Shown here: positions 37,762-45,494 of the stretch, piece by piece | How positions within the stretch are numbered: position 1 is the stretch's first letter | How the letters are laid out: every line of letters begins with the position of its first letter | Position numbers and translations under genes: made by a program | The notes under the pieces: generated by a model | Database searches by the model: none | What the model was told of the DNA's origin: nothing | The model's input: only the letters and a program-made list of their open reading frames with translations | From: Anaerosomatales bacterium | GTDB lineage: Bacteria; Actinomycetota; Coriobacteriia; Anaerosomatales; Anaerosomataceae | Assembly (NCBI GenBank): GCA_030019445.1 | Contig: JASEEU010000004.1 | Coordinates: forward strand, 62,001-126,000 | Direction of reading: 5' to 3' | DNA: 64,000 nt

Positions 37762-37789
37762 GCAACCATCGCGGATACGGGGTACGCAC

Positions 37790-39118
37790 ATGCCTGAGCA
37801 GCTGAAACAGGACGTCATCAAGGCGATCAAGGACCAGAAGATCGAGTTCATCCATCTCTGGTTCACCGACGTGCTCGGCTTCCTGAAGAGCTTCACGATC
37901 GATGTCGAGGAGCTTGAGCTCGCGATGACCGAGGGGATGGGCTTCGACGGCAGCTCCATCCAGGGGTTCGCGCGCATCCAGGAGTCCGACATGATCGCCA
38001 TGCCGGACGCCACGACCCTGCAGATCCTGCCGTGGCGGCAGAAGGGCGCGCTGGTGGCCACGATGTTCTGCGACATCCTGCGGCCGGACGGCTCGTACTA
38101 CGAGGCCGATCCGCGCTACGTGCTGCGGCGCAACCTCGAGCGGGCCGCGGAGATGGGCTTCTCGTTCTTCATCGGCCCTGAGCTCGAGTACTACTACCTG
38201 CGTGGCGAGGCGAACCCCGAGGTGCTCGACCGCGCGACCTACTTCGACCAGACGACCCGGGACCTCGCCATCGACCTGCGCAAGGACACCGTGCGCGCGC
38301 TCAAGCGCTTCGGCATCCAGGTGGAGTACAGCCACCACGAGGTCGGCCCGAGCCAGCACGAGATCGACCTGCGCTACTGCGAGGCGCTCAAGATGGCCGA
38401 CAACGTCATGACGTACCGGCTCGTGGTCAAGGAGATCGCGCAGATGAACGACGTCTACGCGACCTTCATGCCCAAGCCGCTGTTCGGCGAGGCGGGAAGC
38501 GGCATGCACGTGCACCAGTCGCTATTCAGGGACGGCAAGAACGCGTTCTACGACGCCGATGACGAGTATCACCTCTCGGACATCGCCAAGTCCTACATCG
38601 CGGGGCTGCTCACGCACGCACGCGAGATCTGCGCGGTCACCAACCAGTGGGTCAACTCGTACAAGCGGCTGGTCTCAGGCTACGAGGCGCCGGTCTACAT
38701 CTGCTGGGCGCACCGCAACCGCTCGGCGCTCGTGCGCGTGCCCATGTACAAGCCGGGGAAGGAGAACGCCACGCGCATCGAGCTGCGCTCGCCGGATCCC
38801 GCGTGCAACCCGTATCTAGCGTTCGCCGTCATGCTCGCTGCCGGCCTGGACGGCATCGAGAAGGGCCTGACCTTGCCCGCCGACGTGACCGACGACGTGT
38901 ATGAGATGACCGCCGAGGAGCGCGCCGGGCTCGGCATCGCGCAGCTGCCCGAGGACTTGTCCGAAGCTATCTCGGCCATGGAGGAGAGCGCGCTCGTCCG
39001 TGATGCGCTCGGGGAGCAGGTCTTCCACTGGTTCGTCCGCAACAAGCGGATGGAGTGGAACGACTACCGCACGCGGGTCACGCCCTACGAGCTTGAGCAG
39101 TACCTGCCGTTGCTGTAG
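37790..39118 (+). CDS. glnA: Glutamine synthetase type I
   Basis: The 442-residue dodecameric enzyme makes glutamine from glutamate, ammonia and ATP. It has the GFDGSSIQGFARIQESDM loop, the metal-site EVGPSQHEIDLRY, the FMPKPLFGEAGSGMHVHQS block and the latch NRSALVRVP. Residues around RIELRSPDPACNPYLAFA complete the active site. The length, and the absence of the adenylylation loop with its Tyr of the longer beta form, place it in the alpha subgroup, usually controlled by feedback and transcription. The ribosome-binding site is weak (GGGG 5-9 bp upstream). The GlnR-like array lies 29-66 bp before the start. Confidence 0.97.
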   Translation: MPEQLKQDVIKAIKDQKIEFIHLWFTDVLGFLKSFTIDVEELELAMTEGMGFDGSSIQGFARIQESDMIAMPDATTLQILPWRQKGALVATMFCDILRPDGSYYEADPRYVLRRNLERAAEMGFSFFIGPELEYYYLRGEANPEVLDRATYFDQTTRDLAIDLRKDTVRALKRFGIQVEYSHHEVGPSQHEIDLRYCEALKMADNVMTYRLVVKEIAQMNDVYATFMPKPLFGEAGSGMHVHQSLFRDGKNAFYDADDEYHLSDIAKSYIAGLLTHAREICAVTNQWVNSYKRLVSGYEAPVYICWAHRNRSALVRVPMYKPGKENATRIELRSPDPACNPYLAFAVMLAAGLDGIEKGLTLPADVTDDVYEMTAEERAGLGIAQLPEDLSEAISAMEESALVRDALGEQVFHWFVRNKRMEWNDYRTRVTPYELEQYLPLL

Positions 39119-39124
39119 GTCCGC

Positions 39125-39130
39125 TATACT
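39125..39130 (+). promoter_or_regulatory. -10 box of the fluoride-riboswitch/crcB transcript
   Basis: TATACT lies 9 bp upstream of the aptamer's first stem, so transcription would start right at the riboswitch. No clear -35 is visible. Confidence 0.5.
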
Positions 39131-39138
39131 CGACGGAC

Positions 39139-39189
39139 GGGCGATGGAGCTCGCCCGACCCAACCGCCGCAGTGCTGATGGCTCCTGCC
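39139..39189 (+). ncRNA. Fluoride riboswitch (crcB motif) aptamer
   Basis: GGGCGATGGAGCTCGCCC forms the first hairpin with the conserved GATGG entry. The internal AACCGCC and the 3' GCTGATGGCTCCT follow in the order and spacing of the crcB motif. GGAG in the first loop can pair with CTCC in the 3' tail, the known pseudoknot. Fluoride binding stabilises this fold and keeps the tail from entering the terminator directly downstream. The gene controlled is crcB, the fluoride channel. Confidence 0.93.
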
Positions 39190-39219
39190 CCACACCGGGG
39201 CAGGAGCCTGTCTTGTCTT
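39180..39219 (+). terminator. Riboswitch expression-platform terminator
   Basis: GGCTCCTGCCCC / GGGGCAGGAGCC forms a 12-bp stem with a 5-nt loop followed by TGTCTTGTCTT. Its 5' arm overlaps the aptamer's 3' tail, so aptamer and terminator are mutually exclusive. Confidence 0.88.
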
Positions 39220-39232
39220 GAAGGGAGTCCGT

Positions 39233-39607
39233 GTGGCCGATATCGCGCTCGTCGCCGCAGGCGGAGCGGTCGGTGCCGTGCTGCGTTACGCGATCGGCGG
39301 CGTCATCGCATCGCGGGCGGGCACGGCATTCCCGTGGCACACGCTCGTGGTCAACGTGCTCGGCGCGTTCCTGCTCGGGCTGTTGATGGCGCTCTCGGCC
39401 GAGAGGGCGCTGCTCGGGCCGTCGTGGCGCACGGTGCTCGGCATCGGGGTGCTCGGCGGCTTCACGACGTTCTCCACGCTCGCCTACGAGAGCGTCCGCC
39501 TCATGGAGCAGGGACTGCCGACGGCCGGGCTGCTGAACGTCTTTGGCAGCGCGCTACTCGGCCTCATCGCCGTCATCGCCGGTCTCGGCCTCGGTCGCGC
39601 GCTCTAA
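39233..39607 (+). CDS. crcB: Fluoride channel CrcB (Fluc)
   Basis: The 124-residue, four-helix protein is a Fluc-type fluoride exporter that works as an antiparallel dimer. Visible motifs are GGAVGAVLRYAIGG at about 8-21, the pore-lining TLVVNVLGAFLLG with its conserved Asn, and GGFTTFSTLAYES, which holds the Phe-box and the central Na+ site. GTG at 39233 is chosen because AAGGGAG ends 5 bp upstream; an upstream in-frame TTG is less likely. It is preceded by a fluoride riboswitch. The last 54 bp overlap the convergent brkB-like gene. Confidence 0.95.
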   Translation: MADIALVAAGGAVGAVLRYAIGGVIASRAGTAFPWHTLVVNVLGAFLLGLLMALSAERALLGPSWRTVLGIGVLGGFTTFSTLAYESVRLMEQGLPTAGLLNVFGSALLGLIAVIAGLGLGRAL

Positions 39608-40483
39608 GCGATCGCTGCGGGAACCGTGCGTGTACGCCCAGACGTGCGTGAACTCGGCGCCGAAGAGCGCGAGCTGCGAGGAGAAGTTGACCCACACGAG
39701 GAGCACGACGACCGACCCGGCGGCGCCGTACGCCGAGCCGGGGCTCGCCTGCGTGAAGTAGAGGCCGAGCGCCAGCCTGCCCAGCGTGAACAGCAGCGAC
39801 GTGATGGCCGCGCCGAGCCAGACGTCCTTCCACCCGATGGACGTGCGCGGGAGGTAGCGGTAGACGATCGCGAACAAGACCGTGATCAGCAGCACCGAGA
39901 CCACGAAGTCGAGCACCCGGAGCGTACCCGACCCGAGCGTGAGCAGCGGAGCGAGGTGCGTCGCCGCTACGGTGATCGCGCTGGAGGCCGCGAGCGAGGC
40001 GAGCAGGAGACCGCCCACCGCGAGCACCATCAGGAACGCCGCGAGGTTCTGTCTTCCGAGCGCCGAGAGACCCCACTTCACCTGCGTCCAGAGATCGCCG
40101 TCCGGCGGCTCGTCCGGCGGGATGTCCCACATGCGATCGAACGCCGTGCGCAGCTGTCGGAAGACGCGCATGGCGCCGAAGATCGCGACGGCGATCGCGG
40201 CGGCCGACGTGAGCGTGCTCAGCGTCGGGAGGTCCGCCACGGAGAGGAGCTCGCGCGCTACGCCGCGGCCGAGTTCGCCGGCGAGCACCTCGGCCTGTGA
40301 GAGCACCTGCTCGGTGACGGTCGCGCGCCCCAGCACGCGCCCCGCGACGCTCACGAGCACGACGAGGAGCGGCGCCACCGAGAGCAGCGTGTAGTAGGTG
40401 AGCGCGGCGGCGATCTGCGGCGCGCCGTCGGTGCGCCACTCGTCGTACGTCCGCTTGATGAGGTCGAGGATCGTGTCCTTCAT
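39554..40483 (-). CDS. YihY/BrkB-family membrane protein
   Basis: The 309-residue protein has about six membrane helices. Its N-terminal cytoplasmic segment LIKRTYDEWRTDGAPQIAAALTYYTLLSVAPLL, within which DGAPQIAAALTYYTLLS is family-typical, is followed later by RYLPRTSIGWKDVWLGA and GAAGSVVVLLVWVNFSSQ. YihY/BrkB proteins were once called ribonuclease BN in error. They are conserved membrane proteins of uncertain transport function. The C-terminus is acidic. The ATG at 40483 fits the family's N-terminus; the ribosome-binding site is weak. Its 3' end overlaps crcB by 54 bp in antisense. Confidence 0.9.
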   Translation of the reverse strand: MKDTILDLIKRTYDEWRTDGAPQIAAALTYYTLLSVAPLLVVLVSVAGRVLGRATVTEQVLSQAEVLAGELGRGVARELLSVADLPTLSTLTSAAAIAVAIFGAMRVFRQLRTAFDRMWDIPPDEPPDGDLWTQVKWGLSALGRQNLAAFLMVLAVGGLLLASLAASSAITVAATHLAPLLTLGSGTLRVLDFVVSVLLITVLFAIVYRYLPRTSIGWKDVWLGAAITSLLFTLGRLALGLYFTQASPGSAYGAAGSVVVLLVWVNFSSQLALFGAEFTHVWAYTHGSRSDRLERATEAETGDDGDEAE

Positions 40484-40559
40484 GGGTAGAACCCTACCAT
40501 GCGCGGCATGCAGGGCCGCGCTTCGCACGTTCGTCAGCAGGCCCGCGACAGGGGGCGCG

Positions 40560-41561
40560 ATGCCGTACGCCGTCCGCCGGATATGGAACCCAGCGCTCTT
40601 CCAGGGCGGTGGTCGGAACCGTCGCTACTTCGAGGGCTGGTACTTCAAGATGCACGGACCCGATGGCGCGCGTCCTATGGCTGTCATACCCGGTCTCGCC
40701 CTGGCGGCTGACGGCACGGGCCATGCGTTCGTCCAGTTGATCGACGACGCGGGCGCCACGTCGTACTTCGAGTACGCCCTCGAGGACTTCGCGTACTCGC
40801 GCCGTCGCTTCGAGGTCACGGTGGGGCCGAACGCGTTCAGCGAGTCGGGGATGTCGCTGGACCTTGCAGGACCGGAGGGGCATGTCATGGCCGAGATCGA
40901 GTTCGGCGACTGGTCACCGTGGCCGGTCACCGCTCTGTCGCCGGGAATCATGGGCTGGTACCGCTTCGTCCCCTTCATGGAGACGTACCACGGCGTGCTG
41001 TCGATGGACCACTCGGTCCGGGGCGTGGTCTCCCGTGACGGGAGCGAGACCCGTTACGACGGTGGACGCGGCTATACCGAGAAGGACTGGGGTCGGTCGT
41101 TCCCCAGCGCGTGGTTGTGGGCGCAGTGCAACGCCTTCGAACGCGAGGGCGTCTCCGTGACCGTCTCGTTGGCGCACATCCCGTGGCTGCGAGGCTCGTT
41201 CGTCGGGTACATCGCCGGCGTGCTCCTCGACGGGGAGCTCCACCGGTTCACGACGTATGGCAGAGCCCGGCTGGGGCACCTGAGCGTCGGGGAGACCGGC
41301 GCCGAGGTGGTTCTGGCCGCGGACGGTCACGAGCTCGTCGTCAGCCTCGAGGGCGCGGCTCCGGGACAGCTGCGCGGCCCGCTGCTCGGCGCGATGAGCG
41401 AGACCGTCCGCGAGACGATCGCCGGTCGCATGCGCGTCCGACTCTCGCGGGTCGCCGGAGGCGGGACGGAGGAGTTGCTCGACGTGCGGAGCGAACGGGC
41501 GGCCTTCGAACTCATGGACCCGCACGGCACGCTATCCGCGACGCACACACCCGAGCGATAA
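40560..41561 (+). CDS. Tocopherol cyclase-like domain protein
   Basis: The 333-residue protein resembles the tocopherol cyclase family: an early NPALFQGGGRNRRYFEGWYFK, a central MDHSVRGVV stretch, and YTEKDWGRSFPSAWLWAQCN, a hallmark block near residues 170-190. The fold is expected to be a two-part lipocalin-like beta barrel. True tocopherol cyclase acts on plastid quinols in phototrophs; an anaerobic actinobacterium has no tocopherol, so another hydrophobic substrate, perhaps an isoprenoid quinone or lipid, is likely. There is no signal peptide. The ATG at 40560 has AGGGGGCGCG upstream. It appears to be a single-gene unit, divergent from the BrkB gene. Confidence 0.8.
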   Translation: MPYAVRRIWNPALFQGGGRNRRYFEGWYFKMHGPDGARPMAVIPGLALAADGTGHAFVQLIDDAGATSYFEYALEDFAYSRRRFEVTVGPNAFSESGMSLDLAGPEGHVMAEIEFGDWSPWPVTALSPGIMGWYRFVPFMETYHGVLSMDHSVRGVVSRDGSETRYDGGRGYTEKDWGRSFPSAWLWAQCNAFEREGVSVTVSLAHIPWLRGSFVGYIAGVLLDGELHRFTTYGRARLGHLSVGETGAEVVLAADGHELVVSLEGAAPGQLRGPLLGAMSETVRETIAGRMRVRLSRVAGGGTEELLDVRSERAAFELMDPHGTLSATHTPER

Positions 41562-41665
41562 CCGCTCAGGGCGCATTAACGACCGTTCATCTGTCTGGGG
41601 TCAAGCCACTCTCCCTGTCTGCCGAGACAAACGGTATCAGGCGTCAACCGAACGGCGCACAGGGA

Positions 41666-41905
41666 ATGAGGGCGGACACGGTGGCGGAACTCTGCAAATA
41701 TGCGGTCGCATGCCCGGTCTTCAACAACGCGCTTCGCAGGATGCCGCATACAGCCCTGCGTTATCGCGAGCGGTACTGCCGGGCGCGCTTCTTCGAGTGC
41801 GCGCGGTTCGAGCTTGCCGAGACGATCGGCGCGGACCACGTGCCCCCGATGCTGCTGCCCAACCAGTACGCGGAGGCAGCCGACCTCACGCTCGCGCTCG
41901 ACTAG
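41666..41905 (+). CDS. Small Cys-rich protein, 79 aa
   Basis: This 79-residue soluble protein has cysteines in the order ELCKYAVACPVF, YCRARFFECARF and ends VPPMLLPNQ followed by a short acidic helix. The CPxF ... YC ... CARx ... VPxxLxPN arrangement resembles a short domain I recall from other anaerobes, both free-standing and at the ends of signalling proteins, and could bind a metal or Fe-S cluster. I know no assigned function. ATG at 41666 has AGGGA very close; GTG at 41681 is an alternative start. It is convergent with the CWB2 gene 6 bp away. Confidence 0.65.
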   Translation: MRADTVAELCKYAVACPVFNNALRRMPHTALRYRERYCRARFFECARFELAETIGADHVPPMLLPNQYAEAADLTLALD

Positions 41906-41911
41906 CGGTCG

Positions 41912-43492
41912 CTACTCGGCCTCGGGCGGGTAGGCGGTCATGAGCTCGAGCGTGCCGAGGTCGGCGAGCGGTGCTTTGCCGAGCACCGCGGACTCCACCG
42001 GATGGGGCGTGGCCCGGCCCTCCATGGCGTCGAGCGCGCCCGACGCACCGTCCGCCGCCGAGAACGACCGGATCCCTTCGTCGATGTCGTAGACATCCGT
42101 GCCGAGCGCCGCGTGCGCGGCGGACATGCTGCCGGCGCTGATAGCCCCTGTGCCGCCATAGACGTCGAGCTCGAGCACGTACGGCCCGAACGCCCCGAGC
42201 GCGATGCGGGCCCCCGCCGGAAGGCGGTCTGCGGGGGTGAGCAGCACCGACCCGCGCAGCATGCCCATCACGATCCCGCCGGCGAGCGCATCCGGGTAGC
42301 GGTCGCCGTTCGCGATCCCGAGGACGTCGAACGGCCAGTTCGCGCCGAAGGCGACGGTCGCGATGGCCGAGGTCTCGTAGCGATCGGCGCCCGCGATGCG
42401 GGCGTAGCTCACCTGCTGGTCGACGCTCGTGCCGGCGAACTCCTGGATCACCCGCTGCTCGACCGCGGCCGTGCCGCCCATGACGTAGAGGACGTCCGCA
42501 CCCTTCTTGGACATCGCGTTCCATGCCCTGGTCACGGCTGCGGGCACGTTGGACTTCTGGGTGAGCAGGATCGGATAGCCGTACGTCGTCGCGTGGGGCG
42601 CCGCGCTGAGCGCGTCGGCGAACGAGTCGCCGCGGCAGACGAACGCGACCGTGTCCTCGCCGATACGGTCCTGGTAGCGGTAGACGATCTGGGCGGCTGT
42701 ATCGTAGCGGTTCGAACCGGCGATGCGTGTGACCGTCGGTGCCGACGGAAGCTTCAGGGTCTTGAGGCGGTCCGCCACACCTTCTGACACCGCCGCCGTG
42801 CCGCCGATGATGATGACCTTTGACGGCTTGAGCCGCTCGATCTCCGCCGCCACCACGGGCGGCAGGGAGTCGCGGGCCGTGAGCAGCAGCGGAGCGCTCT
42901 CGGCATGTGCCACGAACGAGGCGCAGAGCGCATCGGCGAAGCCCTCTCCCGAGGCGAGCAGGAGCGTTCCTGTCGGCAGCCCGTCGGGGAAGGTCGAGCG
43001 CACGGCCTGCACCGCGGTGGCGTAGCGGTCAGCGCCCGCCACGCGCACTGTGCGTTCGGCCTTCAGGCGGACGAGCGGGACGAGGCTGGCGTCGGCGGTG
43101 TACGTGGCGCCGAGGGTGGGGGAGACGCCGTAGCTGCGCTGTACCGGCAGACCCCGCTGCGGGAAGGTCATGTCGCGGTAGATGCCGGAGCGGTCGACGA
43201 ACGCGAGGATCCACGGGCCCGCCGAGGGCACGGTCACCTCGTACGTGCCGTCCGGCGCGGAGGTCACCGTGTGGGCGGGCGTGCTCGTCGTCTCGGCCCA
43301 GGCGGCCTCCCACGGCCAGACCTCGACATCGATCCCGCCGAGCGGCACACCGGTCTCGTATTCGGTGACGGTCCCGGCGAAGACGGCCGCGTCCGGCGCC
43401 ACCGCGGCCGCGGTCCCGGGCACGGACGCCACCAGGACGGAAGCGATGAGCGCGCGAGCGATCAGGCGGCGCGAGCGCATGCGAACGGCCAT
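41912..43492 (-). CDS. Secreted Ig/transthyretin-like plus triple CWB2 protein
   Basis: The 526-residue protein has a signal peptide (about 1-30). A carboxypeptidase-regulatory-like beta-sandwich (about 36-110; GTVTEYETGVPLGGIDVEVWP, DGTYEVTVP) follows, then three CWB2 repeats starting at RVAGADRYATA (150), RIAGSNRYDTA and RIAGADRYETS. The small sandwich domain is a common spacer or stalk module in surface proteins. No enzyme domain is visible. GAGGGGGA lies just upstream of the ATG at 43492. The downstream small hypothetical gene is in the opposite direction of growth but same strand, upstream of this gene. Wall anchoring is inferred from CWB2. Confidence 0.9.
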   Translation of the reverse strand: MAVRMRSRRLIARALIASVLVASVPGTAAAVAPDAAVFAGTVTEYETGVPLGGIDVEVWPWEAAWAETTSTPAHTVTSAPDGTYEVTVPSAGPWILAFVDRSGIYRDMTFPQRGLPVQRSYGVSPTLGATYTADASLVPLVRLKAERTVRVAGADRYATAVQAVRSTFPDGLPTGTLLLASGEGFADALCASFVAHAESAPLLLTARDSLPPVVAAEIERLKPSKVIIIGGTAAVSEGVADRLKTLKLPSAPTVTRIAGSNRYDTAAQIVYRYQDRIGEDTVAFVCRGDSFADALSAAPHATTYGYPILLTQKSNVPAAVTRAWNAMSKKGADVLYVMGGTAAVEQRVIQEFAGTSVDQQVSYARIAGADRYETSAIATVAFGANWPFDVLGIANGDRYPDALAGGIVMGMLRGSVLLTPADRLPAGARIALGAFGPYVLELDVYGGTGAISAGSMSAAHAALGTDVYDIDEGIRSFSAADGASGALDAMEGRATPHPVESAVLGKAPLADLGTLELMTAYPPEAE

Positions 43493-43581
43493 CGGGTCCC
43501 CCTCTGCGACGGTACGACGTGTCCTGTGCCAGTGTAGCCGAGGGGTGTGGCGCGGGGAATCGCGCCGCGGCGCCGGTCGCG

Positions 43582-43827
43582 CTACTCGAACGTCCCGAGC
43601 GTGCTGCCCCACCCGTGGCCGGTGATGGCCGAGTTGAGCTGGTCGCAGAGGCGCTGCCGGGTGTACGTGCCGGGCGGAAGCAGGTCGAGCAGGCCGAGCA
43701 CCTCGGCGGGCAGGTCGGCGACGTGCGCGCGCGTGATGATCTCCAGGCGCGGCGCGCGGTGCGCGGACGCGAACACCGCGTCGATCACGCGGGCGAGGGA
43801 CTCGTGGGTGTCATCGGGGAAGCGCAT
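43582..43827 (-). CDS. Hypothetical protein, 81 aa, leaderless start
   Basis: I do not recognise this 81-residue soluble protein. The sequence has an N-terminal helix (DTHESLARVIDAVFAS), a helical middle (ADLPAEVLGLLDLLPPGTYTRQRLCDQLNSA) and a Gly/Thr-rich end. The middle resembles small proteins that sense pH or act as helical adaptors, but this is weak. The ATG at 43827 has no Shine-Dalgarno sequence. TACCAT lies 7 bp upstream, giving the leaderless geometry seen at other genes here. It sits 37 bp downstream of thrC on the same strand. Confidence 0.6.
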   Translation of the reverse strand: MRFPDDTHESLARVIDAVFASAHRAPRLEIITRAHVADLPAEVLGLLDLLPPGTYTRQRLCDQLNSAITGHGWGSTLGTFE

Positions 43828-43834
43828 GCGGTAG

Positions 43835-43840
43835 ATGGTA
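43835..43840 (-). promoter_or_regulatory. -10 box for the 81-aa gene, leaderless geometry
   Basis: TACCAT on the minus strand is followed by CTACCGC and the ATG. The 7-bp spacing implies initiation at the start codon. Confidence 0.4.
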
Positions 43841-43864
43841 GCGCAGCGGGCGTCGCGAAGCCCG

Positions 43865-45403
43865 CTACCCCAGCCACGCCCGGACCGCTCGCTCGACGCC
43901 GTCGCGGCCGGCGTCCACCACGTCGGTGAATCGCTCGGCCGCGGCATCGAGCTCAGCGAGCGCGCGCGGCACGCGCGCGCCGTCGCCGGCGAGTGCCTGC
44001 ACCTCGGCCAGCAGCTGGACGCCGGACAGCCCGGCGACCTCGGCGGGAAGCGCGTCGTCGTACGCCACACCCGTGAGCGCCTTGTAGACGTCGGCGCCGA
44101 ACTTGGCCCAGTGCGCCGTGGAGACCACGAGCACCGGGTTCTGGTCGCGCAGCCGCTCGGCGACCTCCCACGCCACGGCGGTGTGCGGGTCCATGAGGTA
44201 GCCGGTCTCCTCGAACACGCGACGGATGACGGCGAGGCTCTCGTCGTTGCGAACCCAGTCGCCGATGAACGTTGCGCGCATCGCGCCGAACGTCTCGCGG
44301 TCCACGCGGAAGCGGCCTGTCTCGGCCAGCTCGGCCATCCACGCGCGCACGTGCGTCGGCCCGGCGAGGTGGAAGAGGAGCCGCTCGAGGTTGGAGCTGA
44401 TGAGGATGTCCATGCTCGGGCTGGGGGTGGTGACGAACGCGCGCCCGGAGATGTCGTAGGTGCCTGTGGCGATGAAGTCCGCGAGCACGTTGTTCTCGTT
44501 GCTGGCGCACAGCAGCCGGTCGATGGGGACGCCGATCTGCTTGGCGTAGTACGCGCCCAGGATGTTGCCGAAGTTCCCGGTGGGCACGCACACGTCGATC
44601 GGCTCGCCCGCCACGACGCCGCCGGACGCCACCATGTCGGCGTACGCGCTCACGTAGTAGACGATCTGCGGGAGCAGCCTGCCCCAGTTGATCGAGTTGG
44701 CCGAGGAGAGCCTGAGGTTCTTCTCGGCATGGAGCGCCTCGTTGAAGGCCTCGTCGTTGAAGGCCGCCTTGACCGCGTTCTGGCAGTCGTCGAAGTTGCC
44801 GCGCACGCCGAAGACGCCCACGTTGTCGCCGCGCTGCGTGACCATCTGCTTGCGCTGGATGTCCGAGACGCCCTCGGCGGGGTAGAAGACGACGATGCCG
44901 GTGTGCGCGCGGTCGGCGAAGCCCTCGAGCGCCGCCTTGCCCGTGTCGCCGGAGGTCGCCACGAGGATGAGGAAGTCGTCTGCGAGCTCGCCCGCCTGCT
45001 GCTTGCGCTCCACCGCTTCGGCGAAGAACAACGGCATGCACTGCAGCGCCATGTCCTTGAACGCGCTCGTGGGGCCGTGCCAGAGCTCGAGCACGTGCAT
45101 CCCCGCCACGACCTCCACAAGCGGCGCGATGCGCTCGTCGTCGAAGTTCTGCGCGTACGCGCGCTGCATGAGCGTGTCGATCCGCTCGGCCGGCAGGTCC
45201 ACGCCGAAGCGCGAGAACAGCGCGGCGGCCCGCCGCCAGTACGGCCAGTCGCCGAACGAGAGGACCTCGGGCAGCGTGAGCTCGGGCAGCCGCTCGGGGA
45301 CGTAGAGGCCGCCGCCGTGCGCGATGCCCTTCACGACGACGTCGGAGAACGTCGGGCGCGTGACGTCGCGGTCACGGGTGTCGAGGTAGAGCGTCTCTTT
45401 CAT
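43865..45403 (-). CDS. thrC: Threonine synthase
   Basis: The 512-residue PLP enzyme converts O-phosphohomoserine to threonine. It belongs to the longer bacterial/fungal class, with N-terminal LYLDTRDRDVTRPTFSD and GGLYVPERLPEL. The PLP lysine is K116 in HGPTSAFKDMALQ, and the phosphate loop is VATSGDTGKAALEGF. LSSANSINWGRLLPQIVYYVSAY and VPTGNFGNILGAYYAKQ are also present. The ATG at 45403 is preceded by TATCCT exactly 6 bp upstream with no Shine-Dalgarno sequence, so the mRNA is probably leaderless. No homoserine dehydrogenase or canonical homoserine kinase is nearby; see the ApgM gene at 48695. Confidence 0.96.
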   Translation of the reverse strand: MKETLYLDTRDRDVTRPTFSDVVVKGIAHGGGLYVPERLPELTLPEVLSFGDWPYWRRAAALFSRFGVDLPAERIDTLMQRAYAQNFDDERIAPLVEVVAGMHVLELWHGPTSAFKDMALQCMPLFFAEAVERKQQAGELADDFLILVATSGDTGKAALEGFADRAHTGIVVFYPAEGVSDIQRKQMVTQRGDNVGVFGVRGNFDDCQNAVKAAFNDEAFNEALHAEKNLRLSSANSINWGRLLPQIVYYVSAYADMVASGGVVAGEPIDVCVPTGNFGNILGAYYAKQIGVPIDRLLCASNENNVLADFIATGTYDISGRAFVTTPSPSMDILISSNLERLLFHLAGPTHVRAWMAELAETGRFRVDRETFGAMRATFIGDWVRNDESLAVIRRVFEETGYLMDPHTAVAWEVAERLRDQNPVLVVSTAHWAKFGADVYKALTGVAYDDALPAEVAGLSGVQLLAEVQALAGDGARVPRALAELDAAAERFTDVVDAGRDGVERAVRAWLG

Positions 45404-45409
45404 GCGAGC

Positions 45410-45415
45410 AGGATA
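45410..45415 (-). promoter_or_regulatory. -10 box of thrC, leaderless geometry
   Basis: TATCCT on the minus strand, then GCTCGC, then ATG. This has the same arrangement as at 12813. Confidence 0.5.
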
Positions 45416-45494
45416 GCAGAGCACGGGCACGCACGGCGCGGCCGCACGCCGTCGTGCCGCTGTGGGACAATGACCGCGGAGAGGAGGCGGGGGC

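Noticed and set aside
37673-38515. Upstream extension of the glutamate-synthase-like frame across the divergent region and into glnA.
   Set aside because: The true start at 37672 has a ribosome-binding site, and the extension would cover the promoter, the GlnR-like sites and antisense glnA codons.
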